A stretch of 64,000 bases of DNA from Vesta saturnalis (lineage: Eukaryota; Arthropoda; Insecta; Coleoptera; Lampyridae): the NCBI GenBank assembly GCA_036346205.1, contig JARFJB010001974.1:2015776-2079775 (forward strand), read 5' to 3'. Below the pieces are notes generated by a model, which was given only the letters and a program-made list of their open reading frames with translations, was not told where the DNA came from and made no database searches. This document shows, one piece after another, positions 34,141-45,715 of this stretch (its first letter is position 1; every line of letters begins with the position of its first letter). The translations under genes and the position numbers were made by a program.

Positions 34141-34228
34141 TAATATTGGTATAATATTTAATAGTTCGTTCTTATGGCAATGATTATTTTCAGTCTTTTA
34201 ATATTTTATGATAAAATTTATTTTTAAA
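34141..34228 (+). pseudogene. ND4L: Mitochondrial ND4L copy, C-terminal end
   Basis: The plus strand reads IVRSYGNDYFQSFNIL before ND4, matching the conserved end of ND4L (R.HGND.FQ..N.L). The N-terminal part is lost at the CytB junction. Confidence 0.75.
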
Positions 34229-34230
34229 TA

Positions 34231-35425
<1,195 letters not shown>

Positions 35426-35591
35426 ATTAGGCATCAACTTCTAAGGTTATTTTGCCTTTAGTCTGTTAGGAATTATTTACTTGTTCCAAAACGTATTCTG
35501 AATATGTGCATATTTGTTGGTTAAATTTTTCCGTGTAATTCTGATAAATGTAAAAATTCAAGCACCTTTTTCATTTTTCTTTCATTTACTT

Positions 35592-37441
35592 CTAGTATTT
35601 TTGGAAATGGACACCTCTTATATCACAGATTTCTCGTTGTGCTTGCACTGCTTGACAATCAGTGAAGAGATGTCGGATCGTTAATTGTACGTTGCATGTT
35701 TGGCAAGCTCCTCGGGGTGATCCTGTAAGTATGCGTTCGTGTGTCAACTTTGTATGACCTATGCGAAGTCTTGTAATGACTATACTGTTCCTTCTTGAGA
35801 ATGCTGAGTATTTTCCCATTGGTCTAATATTTTATCTCTAATGTACTCCTTTTGGTCGCTTCTTGTGATGGGATCTGTAATGTGATCCTTTGTTTTGTTA
35901 ATTGCACATATATGAGCGTGTTTAATGTTCTGCACGTATTTTCATTCTTAGTGATGATCTCGTAATTAAATGCGCTTCAGCGCATAAACTATATGAAGAG
36001 CTTGTGGGGAAAGCCCCCATGCAGTATCTTAGTGAGACATTTTGGATTGTGTCTAGTTTCTTCAAGAGAGATTTGCATGCAGATCCGTATGCATTGCATC
36101 CATAATCTATCTTTGAAAGAATCATTGTTTTATAAATCCGTAATAGAATTTCCCGGTTTGCACCCCAGTTTGTGTTTGATAGGCACTTTATTATATTCAA
36201 GACTTGTTTGGATACTGTGCATATACATTCTATGTGGTTTCTCCACGAGAGGGTAGGGTTAAGAATTATGCCAAGAAATTTTGTTTGAGAAACAACTCTG
36301 ATTCGTTTATTTCCAAGGTAAAGTTTAGGCTCGTAATGCGGTATTCTTAGCTTGCAGAAATGCATAGACACTGTCTTTGAGTGAGAAAATCGGAATCCTA
36401 CTTTTTGTGCCTGTTCAACTATGGTGTTAATTGCTTTCTGTAGCTCGTTGTTAATTGCAGCGCCTCTTTTCCCGGACCTATAAATCGTGATATCGTGAAC
36501 GTATATAGAGCGGCCAATTGTTGGTTTTAGTGTAGTTGTGATATGATTTACCGCAATAGCAAATAAAGTTACACTAAGTGGAGAGCGTTGAGGTATTCCA
36601 TTTTCTAAAATATGTTCGTCGGACACTGCTTTCCCTACCCGCACTTTAAAACGTCTATCATACAGAAATGACTTTATGGTATAGGCTAATTTTCCCTTAA
36701 CCCCCATTTATGTAGCTTTTCCAATACGGCATATCTCCAAACTGTATCATAAGCCTTCTCTATGTCGAAAGATACAGCTGTTAGGTGTTCTCTTCTTCCG
36801 AAGCTTTCATAGATGGCCGTTGACAATTGCACCAATTTGTCATTTGTGCTATAATTTTTACGAAATCCCGCCTGATAATGATTTGTCCAGTTATTTTCTT
36901 CCATTAAATTGACCAGTCTTTTATTGATAATCTTTTCTAAGAGTTTTTTCATACAGCAACATAAAGAGATCGAACGGTAGCTGTCCGGCTCTAAAGGATC
37001 TTTACTGGTTTTTAAGACAGGTACTACCATTGCAGTCTTCCACAATTCTGGATACTTGCCTTCGTTCCAAATTTTGTTGAAAGTATAAAGTAAATCCAGT
37101 AAACATGAGTATGGTAGGTTTTTCAGCATTCCGTTTGGGATATCATCGATTCCAGTCGCACCTTCCTTAGCTTCGTGTAGAGCTATGCGGAGTTCTTCCA
37201 TAGTAATTGGCTCATTGTAGCTTTGATAGGATATTTCAGTAAGATCTAAGGGTGGCTGCTGTGTCGTCATTTCAAATTCAAAATCTGCACAGTAGTTATT
37301 TGTACTGCTAACCTGTTGGTAATGATTAGCTAGTTGCTCGGCTACTGCTACGGGTTCGGTAAATAGATTGTCATTAATTTTCAATTTTGGGAGGCTTTTA
37401 TTGTAACGTTTCCCGGAGATGGCACGGATTTTAGTCCACAA
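35592..37441 (-). pseudogene. LINE B reverse transcriptase and C-terminal knuckle, frameshifted
   Basis: Frame 37,441-36,686 holds SYRSISLCCCMKKLLEKIIN and LTAVSFDIEKAYDTVWRYAV. Frame 36,707-35,922 holds GIPQRSPLSVTLFAIAVNHI, IYVHDI (where YVDD is usual) and FLGIILNPTLSWRNHI. Frame 35,819-35,592 holds RLRIGHTKLTH and the knuckle CQTCNVQLTIRHLFTDC. The catalytic YVDD is changed to YVHD, removing one of the two metal-binding Asp. Between RT and knuckle there is no RNase H. The copy is dead. Confidence 0.88.
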
Positions 37442-37486
37442 CTCTGTAGTAGGCGTTGTTGTTTGTAATGAGCTGACGTAAATTCG

Positions 37487-38533
37487 TCATGAGGACCTTT
37501 GTGAGGCTTTAATCTCCCGTCGTGCTATTGCTTTGAGTTTTTTAAAATTGATACGGTTTTCTGTAGTGGGGTTTTTTGAAAACTTCTTCAGAGCGACTTT
37601 TCTGGCCTTAATAGCTTCACCGATTTTTGGGTTCCACCAAGGTACAGGTATTCGTTTTACTTTGTGGCTTGTCCTAGGAATTGATATTTCGGCAGCTTGC
37701 AGAATCAATTCGTTAAGGTCGTTTACCATATCATCGATTTCCAGCGCTCTATTAATAGGACGTACCTTGTTTTTAAAATTGTCCCAATCAGCTCTTATTA
37801 ACTTCCATTTCACGGGTAACATTACGTGACCTTTAGATTGTGACGTACTGATGAGAATGGGAAAGTGATCACTTCCATGTAGATCATTAGCTACTTCCCA
37901 TGTGAGGTTCGGAGCTATCCGAGGGGAGCACAAAGTCAGATCGATCGTGGAAAAGTTATTGGATCTGGCGTTAAAGAACGTTGGTTCCTGGGCATTATTA
38001 AGTAAAATGAGCCCTGTTGTATCCTGTAAGTCCTCTATTGCTTTTCCCCTTCTATCATATTTATCAGAACCCCGCAAAGGATTATGGGAGTTAAAGTCAC
38101 CCAACAACAGAATTGGCTCTGGAAGTTGCGAGATAAGATTTTCTAAGTCAAGCGGTGTCCACGTGTTGTCTGGCAAGTAGATATTGCAAATTGTCATTTT
38201 AAGTGGGTGCGACACGTGTACTGCAATTGCTTGCAAATGAGTACGCAATTGTGTTTCTTTGTAGACACAATCATTGTGGACAAAAATTGCAACACCACCT
38301 TTTACACGCCTTTCGTGGGGCATGTCACGTCTAATGCTCACATAATTGGGTATTTTAAATTTAACTTGTGTCTTAAAATGTGTCTCTTGAAGGCAAATAA
38401 CTAATGGTGTGCGTTCATTTGCGATTAGTCTCAACTCGCTCGAACTTTTTTGACATCCGTTACAGTTCCATTGAAGAATACTTTCCATTTTTAAATTAAA
38501 TTTATGTATGTTATTCTTTATATTTATATTCAA
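37487..38533 (-). CDS. LINE B apurinic-type endonuclease domain
   Basis: A 348-codon open frame starting at 38,533 (second Met at 38,488 gives MESILQWNCNG). It contains ILQWNCNG, VICLQETHFK, GGVAIFVHN, ICNIYLPDN, PILLLGDFNSHNP, STIDLTLCSP and GSDHFPI, the ordered motifs of an APE-type endonuclease that nicks the target for target-primed reverse transcription. The catalytic Glu (QETH), Asp (GDFN), Asp (IDLT) and His (SDHF) are present. The frame ends at 37,487, and coding continues in another frame toward the RT, so a frameshift separates the two domains. Confidence 0.88.
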   Translation of the reverse strand: MNINIKNNIHKFNLKMESILQWNCNGCQKSSSELRLIANERTPLVICLQETHFKTQVKFKIPNYVSIRRDMPHERRVKGGVAIFVHNDCVYKETQLRTHLQAIAVHVSHPLKMTICNIYLPDNTWTPLDLENLISQLPEPILLLGDFNSHNPLRGSDKYDRRGKAIEDLQDTTGLILLNNAQEPTFFNARSNNFSTIDLTLCSPRIAPNLTWEVANDLHGSDHFPILISTSQSKGHVMLPVKWKLIRADWDNFKNKVRPINRALEIDDMVNDLNELILQAAEISIPRTSHKVKRIPVPWWNPKIGEAIKARKVALKKFSKNPTTENRINFKKLKAIARREIKASQRSS

Positions 38534-38555
38534 ATACTCAACATGGAAAATTAAT

Positions 38556-38665
38556 TAATGGGATATATTCTTGTTCTCCTGGATGTTTACGTGAATATTT
38601 ACTTATATTTCTTGATTGAGTTCCTTTAAATTTAATTTTTCTTGTTGGTGATTTATTTATTTGTT
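38556..38665 (+). pseudogene. ND4: Mitochondrial ND4 copy, C-terminal end
   Basis: Reads INGIYSCSPGCLREYLLIFL then DWVPLNLIFL, the C-terminal end of ND4, resuming after LINE B. It is followed directly by trnH as in insect mitochondria. Confidence 0.8.
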
Positions 38666-38730
38666 ATTTAGGTAGTTTAAAAAAAAAACATTAATTTGTG
38701 GAATTAAAAATATGAAATTTATCTTAAATA
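38666..38730 (+). pseudogene. trnH: Mitochondrial trnH copy
   Basis: ATTTAGG at the 5' end pairs with CTTAAAT at the 3' end. The anticodon loop contains TTGTGGA (GTG anticodon). It lies between ND4 and ND5. Confidence 0.83.
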
Positions 38731-38744
38731 ATTTCAATTTGTAA

Positions 38745-39055
38745 ATTTTATTTTACGTTTTCACTTTTTTTTAGAGTAATTTTATTATTTTCGAGTTTAT
38801 ATTTTATGATTTTTGATTATTTAATTTTTATTGAGTACGAGTTATTAAGTTTAAATTCTAGAATAATTTGTGTAATTATTTTATTTGATTGAATATCTTT
38901 ATTATTTTTGAGATTTGTTTTATATATTTCTTCTATAGTGATTTATTATAGTGAGGAATATATACATGGGGAAATAAATTTAAATCGATTTATTGTATTA
39001 GTTGTTTTATTCATTATTTCTATATTTTTTATAATTATTTCTCCTAATTTAATTT
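38745..39055 (+). pseudogene. ND5: Mitochondrial ND5 copy, N-terminal part
   Basis: With the mitochondrial code this reads FIEYELLSLNSSSI, VIILFDWMSLLFLSFVLYIS, MVIYYSEEYMHGEMNLNRF and MIISPNL, the N-terminal region of ND5. It ends at about 39,055, where LINE D sequence begins. ND5 is the last mitochondrial gene of the insert. Confidence 0.88.
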
Positions 39056-39057
39056 AA

Positions 39058-39720
39058 AAAACGGTGTTTCCTTACCTTTTGCGGAGAAAATAAAAAATTT
39101 AGGTTTAGTTTTAGATCGTAAATACAATTTTAGTGATCATTTAAGTTACGTGATCAAAAGGGCCTAGATGAAACTACGATTATTATTTACTAATAAGTCA
39201 ATAATATAATTTTAAGTTTAGAAAAAAATTATGTGAAGTATTAATTTCTCCGATTTATGGATATTGTTTAGCTGTTTATTACCCATTTCTAAATTACGTT
39301 AACAGAAACAGGCTCCAACATCTACAAAATACTTGTTGCAGATTTATGTATGGTCTACGTAAATTTGACCATATTAGCGATTTCATGCAAGAATTAAATT
39401 GGCTCTCCTTAAAACAAGGTGGAAATTTCATTTCTTAAATTTTATACATATTTAGAATTGTTATAACGAACAGTCCTGCATATCTGCGTCGCAAATTAAT
39501 TGGTAGAAATGAAATTCACTCTAAAAATATCAGATATGTAAATAATTTTACCATACCTGCACATCGTACAACATTGTTCGAATGTAGTTTTACGTATAAT
39601 GCGACAAAACAGTATAACGCCCTGGTAATAGTTTAGAAACATTTTTCGTAAAAAAATTCGTGGTACGATTTGACTGTTAGCAATTTATATTTTTGCTTTA
39701 TATTGTACATTTATAAATAA
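39058..39720 (+). pseudogene. LINE D fragment (CR1/Jockey-type RT C-terminus)
   Basis: From 39,060 the product reads FAEKIKNLGLVLDRKYNFSD, VLISPIYGYCLAVYYPFLNY, NRLQHLQNTCCRFMYGLRKF, LNWLSLK, SPAYLRRKLIGRNE and IPAHRTTLFECSFTYNAT, with several stops and shifts. These are blocks after the RT catalytic core, so only the thumb and C-terminus remain. It differs from LINE A/B in sequence. It adjoins ND5 with no visible duplication. Confidence 0.75.
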
Positions 39721-39948
39721 TCATTGGATACACAGGTAGCTATTTATTTGGTATCAATTTAGTTTCATATATTGGAAATAAAAATATTATTTCAAAGAAT
39801 AATAATAGCTAGGGAAACAATACCGTTTATAGTATGTAAGGTTTTTATTTATCTATGAGTATGTAGACGGATGGCGCCGACCCGACAATGACAATCAGTC
39901 TCGTCATGACTCGTGCAGTCGAGTAATCAGTTCAGAAAATTTGCAACG

Positions 39949-40068
39949 ATGTCGTTAGTTTACAATTCAGAAGCTTGTGGGCGGTGGGGAGCAGGGGTTC
40001 CATTAGAAAAAGACAGCATGTTGGGAACGCAATTTAACATTACACTTGCGTGTCTTAAAATTTTTTAG
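39949..40068 (+). CDS. Short hypothetical ORF next to right arm
   Basis: Thirty-nine codons from ATG at 39,949 begin MSLVYNSEACGRWGAGVPLE, with no recognisable domain. An initiator-like ATCAGTTCAG lies about 25 bp upstream, and an AATAAA-containing segment shared with 24,583-24,646 follows about 25 bp downstream. This start/stop/3'-end arrangement suggests a small or final exon, but length alone makes it weak. Confidence 0.25.
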   Translation: MSLVYNSEACGRWGAGVPLEKDSMLGTQFNITLACLKIF

Positions 40069-40091
40069 TCAATGGTTTAAGTAACTGTATA

Positions 40092-40153
40092 ATTAAAAAA
40101 TAAAGACTTTAAGTGTTATGAATATGTTGTTCTTTTAAGTTAAAGAGACGTAG
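40092..40153 (+). other. 3'-end-like segment with AATAAA, copy 2
   Basis: AATTAAAAAATAAAGACTTT followed by AAGTGTTATGAAT and GTTAAAGAGACG matches 24,583-24,646 in direct orientation. It ends about 15 bp before the inner boundary of the right inverted arm. Confidence 0.45.
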
Positions 40154-40169
40154 AGAGTAAAAGAACTTC

Positions 40170-42343
40170 ATGTTACCAACCTTGAAATCTAGTGACTTTT
40201 CTGGTGACTTTTTCCATATCTGGTGACAAATCTAGTGACAAAAGTGGATTAGAAGTGCAGTAGCTATTCTACTGAGATATAAATATGTAATAACTTGCAA
40301 ATTTATCACATTTTTATTTTCAAGACTATTATACACGAAGTGCGCTTGACTTAGACGAGGCAGCATAATGATTAAATCCAAATTCTTTTTTATGATGCTA
40401 TTGGCCCCTCAAATTATTTTAGAGTAAAAATGTTATTTGTAAAGGAAAATACTCTGTCCGCCATATTTGTTTCTAATGGGGAAATTGGAACGGAATACCT
40501 ACACTTTACCAATATCTCTCAAATGATGAAGAAAAGAATAGTTCTTTGCATAACGTTTCACCTCACATGGTTCCTTACATAAAATAAGACAAACAATTAT
40601 ATATACAAGAAAGTTTACGGATGAAAATCCCGGTTCTAGCGACACATAGTGTTTATAATATTATTATGCACCCACTATTCGAAACGACGCGGTCCTTATT
40701 AACTTAACGCAGTCTCGTAGTGTTCGCAAGGTGGGTGAATCTGAAGCAGTCGACTTGATGAATACGACATGACTTGACTGTCTTTAACTTTAAATTGACA
40801 TTACTTGTCATTGGCCTACATTTGGCAAAAAAGCGAGTCAGTCTGCACCAGCTGTGTGTACCTATACCAAACAGCCGAAAAGTTGCGAGCCTTACTAACC
40901 TAAGGCAGTCTCGCAATGTTGGCGGGGTTGGCAAATCCGAGGCAGGTGACTTGATGTATACGGCATGACAACTGTCTTTGAATTTAAATCGACTTTACTT
41001 GTGACTGACCTACATTTGGCATAAAAAGAGTATGTAGACACCAGTTGTGTGTAGCTCTGACCTCTGATCGAGGAGCCGAAAAGACATGGCCCTTATTAAT
41101 ATAAAGCATTCTCCATATACCACGCTATGTACACCTTTATACTAAATTACCTTAAGCAAAAATGTTTTACCTGTCACTTATTACAAATAACTGTTATAAA
41201 TGATAATATTACATAAGATACGCAAGCCGTATTTATTTTAGGTCGTTTATTAGAATATTTGCCCTATATATGTAATTCTATTGAAGGTATACGAATAACA
41301 TGAAATTTTTACACCTTTGGGGTGGAATTCAATTTCTCAGACAGGCAGTAAAAGATTTTAAATTTTTTTGGGGATATTAGTGGTAAATTTGAACTACATT
41401 GTAGGAGTTAGAAAGTTAAACCTTTTTTCCAAAAGTATTATATGAGTTTTTTAATACTTTGGGGCTGGGTTTCGACCTCTCAGACGGACAGTAAATGATT
41501 GTCAATTTTTTTGGGATACTAATGGTAAATGCGAATGTCATTCTAAAGGTTAGAAAGGTTAGATACATTATTTCTAAGAGTGTTATATGAATTATTGATT
41601 GTCATTTTTTTGGGGATAATAGTGGTCAATGCAAATTACATTGTAAGGATTAAAATGTGAAACCTTCCTTCTAAGGGTGTTATATGAATTTTATAGCACT
41701 TTTAGGGTGGGTGGGCAGACGGACAGTAAATGATTGTCAATTTTTTTGAGGATACTAATGGTAAATGCGAATGACATTATAAAGGTCACAATATGAAACC
41801 TTTTCTCTAACTGTGTTATATGAATTTTTAATACTTTGGGTGTGGATTTCAACCCCTCAGACAGGTAGTAAATGATTGCCATTTTTTTTTTGGTGATAAT
41901 AGTGGTAAATGTGAATTTCATTGTAAGGGTTAGAATGTGAAACCTTTTTCTGATGGTGTTATATGTATTTCTCTATATTTTGGTGGTGGAATTTAACCCC
42001 TCAGGCTGACTTTAAATAATTGGCATTTTTTTGGTATACTAGGGATAAATGCAAATAATACTGTTAGTGGTAAAATTTGAAATATTTTTCTTGCCAATTT
42101 TTTTGAGAGCACCAACCGTATATCAAAAAAACTGGCCTGTAATTGTCAAATTATAGAAGCTGTTGTCTAAGAGTGATGCAAAATTTTTATTACCTTAAGT
42201 TGCGTTTTTTGAATCTCAAGGTCTATTTTGAATTTGGTGTTAAGGGTGGGATCTAAAATTTCTTATTTGGCTTCTGGATAATGGCAGCTTAAACGTGTGC
42301 ACATGTGCATACTCCTTTCTAGTGATAGACGGCGCGCAACTGG
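40170..42343 (-). repeat. Right inverted arm with about six tandem subrepeats
   Basis: The reverse complement aligns with 19,865-22,300 from ATGTTACCAACC (40,170) to the outer GCGCGCAACTGG (42,343). Two copies of the ACACA.CTGGTG...GTAGGTCA block (near 40,800 and 41,000) replace the single left-arm copy. The subrepeats lie at about 41,290-42,110 with 138-146 bp spacing where clear. Frames of up to 79 codons in the arm are uninformative. Confidence 0.87.
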
Positions 42344-42389
42344 TCGTTGTAAAGTACTTACTTTTGCCTATTATTTAAATATTATCTCA

Positions 42390-42905
42390 GTAATGGTAGT
42401 GCCAAACCCCTTAAACCATAATACCCAAGTTTCGAGCAGAGATAGTTATGTGGAACTGTATGGAACGCATTGGTCAGATCAAGAAATACAACTGTATCGC
42501 ATAATGATTAGTCAAAACATTCTTTTATGTCAATAACCAATTTAACTAGAGCCTTTCGGTATCTAAACCATAACGAAAGGCAAACTGACTATCATTCACT
42601 AAATTACAGGTATATAGCAACTAATCTAGTTGTTTCTTAATATTTTTTCAAAAACTTTAGATATATTGGTTATTAGTGCAATCGGTCGGTAGTTAGTTAT
42701 TAACTCTCGACTCCCTTTTTTATATAGAGGTATTACAGAGTTTAATTTAAATAGGTTAGGATATATCCCTTTTTCGAACAATTTGTCGAGTAAAACGCAC
42801 TGTGGATCCGCGACCACATCTTTAATTTGTTTAAGCACTTCAGTTGATATCTTATCAGGACCGCACGAAGTTGTTTGAACTGATTATTGACGCGGTAATG
42901 TCTGA
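42390..42905 (-). pseudogene. LINE E fragment (RT fingers/palm)
   Basis: The minus strand reads MLKQIKDVV, LFEKGIYPNLFKLNSVIPLY, KKGSRELITNYRPIALITNI, SKVFEKIL and, after shifts, VFLDLTNAFHTVPHN. This covers RT blocks before the catalytic YADD, of CR1/Jockey type. It could be the other part of the LINE D family. Multiple stops show it is dead. It begins about 45 bp outside the right inverted arm. Confidence 0.72.
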
Positions 42906-43156
42906 CGGTTTAACAGGAATCCATAATAGGTCGATGGGATTAACTTTAATCGGAAGTATGCGATTTAAGCTTGCCTTATTAATGTTTTTTTTTTTATTAG
43001 CAATGTCTACATCTTTATCAATCTCCTTTCCTACCGTGTTTTCTTATAATGAGTGTTGGTTAATCAACTTTACCTAAATTTAAGGATTCCTTTGTTAATT
43101 TCCAGAGATCTTGAACTTTATTACATTTATTAAACTTGGCTTTGTAAAAGTGAATT
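42906..43156. other. Short unclassified spacer
   Basis: Possibly further LINE E sequence on the minus strand, but too decayed to call. Confidence 0.35.
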
Positions 43157-43588
43157 TGTAATGATCCAGAAAATTCTCACTAAAAATTTTCCTATCCTAA
43201 TAAATAATTCCTATCAAAACTTATTTCTTATTTCCTTCCACAACTGTTTTATCATTGTTAATAATGCTATCAGTTATCCACTGCTTTCCCACTCCATCCA
43301 ATTTACCTATAAATACCAGATCCCCTAGCATTCATGCACTCAGAGAGACGCAGATCCGTTCATTCATTCGTTTACTCACACTCGATACTTAACCTTCTTC
43401 CTTCACCCTGAGTATTATCCTGTCCCGCATCCAGGCTAGCCGGACCAGTATCCTGACCAGCAACTAGTAGCCCGACCAGCATCCAGATAAATAACTAGTA
43501 CGCTGACCAGTACCAAACCCAGCATCTCGTATAATCCTGAATCTATGTTACTTTCCTGACCCGTAACCAGACCAGTATCCCGCATCTT
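43157..43588 (+). repeat. LTR copy 1 (partial), with TATA and initiator
   Basis: Begins TGTAATGATCCAGAAAATTC and matches 45,021 onward for over 400 bp. It includes TATAAATACC at 43,308 and CACTCAGAGAGACGCAGA starting near 43,338, a textbook TATA-to-initiator spacing of about 30 bp. The 3' half is rich in CCAGTATCCTGACCAGCA-type repeats of about 20-30 bp. It ends at 43,588, where the palindrome begins. Confidence 0.7.
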
Positions 43589-43880
43589 ATTATTATAAGT
43601 TTTTGTTGTAAACGAATGAGTTCAAAAGTAAATGTGTAATTAAAAATTATTATTAATTTTATTAAGTACATAAATAAAAAGTTTATTTCGAGCAGGATTT
43701 GAACCTACGACCTGTACTTTGCTAGATGGTTAGCGCGGTACTCTAGCAAAGTACAGGTCGTATGTTCAAATCTTGCTCGAGGTAAACCTTTTATTTATGT
43801 ATTTAATAAAATGAATAATAATTTTTAATTACATATTTACTTTTGAACTTATTCGTTCACAACAAAAACTTATAATAATT
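43588..43880. repeat. Palindrome centred on a tRNA-like sequence
   Basis: 43,590-43,722 is the inverted complement of 43,735-43,880. It includes the flank (ATAAGTTTTTGTTGT versus ACAACAAAAACTTAT), the AT-rich body and the tRNA-like 3' half (TCGAGCAGGATTTGAACCTA versus its complement). The first unit of the downstream tandem array has thus been inverted onto itself. Confidence 0.85.
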
Positions 43881-44036
43881 TAAATTTAGTCAAGTTGCTT
43901 TGGTATGTGTGAATGCTTGCGGTATTACAGGCTCACATTTCATTAATATAAGTAACTTGATTGTAATCTCATTATATTTAGAATTTACAACAGTTCTACA
44001 TACATAAAGACAAAATTTACATCGATTGGGGCTGGT

Positions 44037-44110
44037 ATCTCGATGGCGCAGATGGTTGGCGCGGTATTCCAGCAAAGTACAGGTCGTAGGTTCAAATCCT
44101 GCTCGAGGTA
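44037..44110 (+). tRNA. tRNA-like sequence, unit 2 (degenerate)
   Basis: Acceptor ATCTCGA pairs with TCGAGGT; D arm GCGC/GCGC; T arm GTAGG-TTCAAAT-CCTGC. The anticodon stem holds (GTATT/AGTAC), but the loop is CCAGCAA, lacking the invariant U33. Probably a pseudogene. Confidence 0.5.
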
Positions 44111-44361
44111 AACTTTTTATTTATGTATTTAATAAAATTAATAATAATGTTTAATTACATAGTTACTTTTGAACTTATTCGTTCACAACAAAAACTTACA
44201 ATAATTTAAATTTAGTCAAGTTGCTTTGATATGTGTGAATGCTTGCGGTATTTCAGGCTCACATTCCATTAATATAAGTAATTTGATTGTAATCTCATTA
44301 TATTTAGAATTTACATCTGCTCTACATACATAAAGACAAAATTTACATCGATTGGGCTTGT

Positions 44362-44435
44362 ATCTCGATGGCGCAGTTGGTTAGCGCGGTACTCTAGCAA
44401 AGTACAGGTCGTAGGTTCAAATCCTGCTCGAGGTA
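44362..44435 (+). tRNA. tRNA-like sequence, unit 3 (best folded, anticodon AGC)
   Basis: All four arms close. Acceptor is ATCTCGA with TCGAGGT (one T-G pair), D arm GCGC-AGTTGGTTA-GCGC, and the anticodon stem GTACT/AGTAC is perfect. The loop CTAGCAA has U33 and anticodon AGC (alanine code), and the T arm is GTAGG-TTCAAAT-CCTGC. Internal promoter boxes are near consensus (TGGCGCAGTTGG; GGTTCAAATCC). The G3-U70 pair that marks alanine tRNAs is absent (C3-G70), and the body is not like insect tRNA-Ala, so identity is doubtful. It may be the head of a SINE or repeat. Confidence 0.6.
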
Positions 44436-44687
44436 AACTTTTTATTTATGTATTTAATAAAATTAATAATAATTATTAATTACCTATTTACTTTTGAACT
44501 TATTCGTTCACAACAAAGACTTACAATAATTTAAATTTAGTCAAGTTGCCTTGGTATGTATGAATCCTTGCGGTATTGCAGTCTCACATTTCATTAATAT
44601 AAGTAATTTGATTGTTATCTCATTATATTTAGAATTTACATCAGTTCTACATACATAAAGACAATATTTAATTCGATTGGGGCTTGT

Positions 44688-44760
44688 ATCTCGATGCCGC
44701 AGATGGTTAGCGCGGTACTCATAAAAATACAGGTCGTAGGTTCAAATCCTGCTCGAGGTA
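44688..44760 (+). tRNA. tRNA-like sequence, unit 4 (broken anticodon arm)
   Basis: Same acceptor and T arm, but the anticodon region is ACTCATAAAAATAC and no longer pairs, and the D arm is altered to GCCGC. Pseudogene-like. Confidence 0.45.
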
Positions 44761-45020
44761 AGCTTTTTATTTATGTATTTAATAAAATTAATAATAATTT
44801 TTAATTACATAGTTACCTATCTCCATATTACCTACCCGAACCAGAAACCGGTGTTCGTGATAGCCAGAAGCCGTGTGTCTCCGAGATCCCAGGACGACCA
44901 CCGTCACATCATTCACTCTACTTCCTACCAGTACCGAACACGATGGCCATGGAGTAAGACTTTTTACCCTAACCAGTTCCACATACATCTTCCTTCGGCT
45001 TCCTCCGGCTAAGGGTAATG

Positions 45021-45700
45021 TGTAATGATCCTGAAAATCCTTACTGTAAATTTTCCTATCTTAGTAAATAATTCCTATCAAAACTTATTACTTATTTTTT
45101 CCCACAACTGTTTTATCTTTGTTAATAAATGTTATTAGTTGTACACTCCTTTCCCACTCCATCCAATTCACCTATAAATACCAACCCCCTAGCATTAATG
45201 CGCCCAGAGACGCAGACCTTCTACCTTCACCCATTTCTTATGATGTATATTACCCTGTACCTGGATTATTATTACGCAGCCAGACTAGCCGCACCAGTAT
45301 CTTGACCAGCAACTAGTAGCGCAACTAGCATCCAGACAAATAACTACTAGCCTGACCGGTATCCTGACCAACATCTCGTATAATACTGCATCTGCATTAT
45401 GATGCTGACTAGTAACTAGACAAGTAATCCTGACCAGTATCCCTTATCCCTTACCCTTATTATTGACCTGATCAACATCCTGTATTTATCTAGATATTTA
45501 TAACATTCTTGGTGGTCAAAAGCCACGAGAACGGTGCATAAACGTGACTAGGGCAGGAATTCTTTAGTTTTCCGGAAGTGGCGTCCCAGAAAAAATAAAG
45601 ATATCTAAGCCATAAGTCATACCCTTATGACTATAAGACTTCTTCACAAAATAGTAAAACACGTTCATTCATACTCTTTCATTCTACTCTTGGTGGCGCC
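45021..45700 (+). repeat. LTR copy 2 with primer-site-like 3' junction
   Basis: Begins TGTAATGATCCTGAAAATCC and is collinear with LTR copy 1, including CCTATAAATACC and CCAGAGACGCAGA. Near 45,508 TTCTTGGTGGTCAAAAGCCAC and at 45,689 CTTGGTGGCGCCAACGCCAC are related phrases about 180 bp apart. The second resembles the TGGCGCC-type primer-binding site that follows LTRs of insect Gypsy or BEL elements. No gag or pol ORF follows. Confidence 0.6.
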
Positions 45701-45715
45701 AACGCCACGAGGTCG

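Larger units (their letters stand above)
35428..38540 (-). mobile_element. LINE B (I/Jockey-like), relative of LINE A
   Basis: Minus-strand element inserted near the 3' end of the ND4 copy. Its 3' end (CTTAGAAGTTGATGCC, no poly(A) visible) matches that of LINE A, showing a close family relationship. It keeps the complete endonuclease and RT in three or four frames but lacks a recognisable ORF1. Target duplication could not be identified; a short piece of ND4 seems lost at the site. Confidence 0.88.
43722..44770 (+). repeat. 325-bp tandem repeats, each ending in a tRNA-like sequence
   Basis: The tRNA-like ends terminate at 43,784, 44,110, 44,435 and 44,760, a spacing of 325-326 bp. Between them is a conserved AT-rich body (ACTTTTGAACTTATTCGTTC, CAAGTTGC, GAATGCTTGCGGTAT, CTACATACATAAAGACAA). 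Only three complete units exist, plus the inverted start and a short tail. The array sits between two LTR copies. Confidence 0.9.

Noticed and set aside
35428..38560. Target-site duplication of LINE B
   Set aside because: AATTATT-like strings occur at both ends, but AT-rich ND4 sequence gives such matches by chance; none is convincing.
44037..44760. Functional host tRNA-Ala gene cluster
   Set aside because: Only one of four units folds fully, it lacks G3-U70, its body differs from insect tRNA-Ala, and the units sit in an AT-rich tandem repeat between LTRs.
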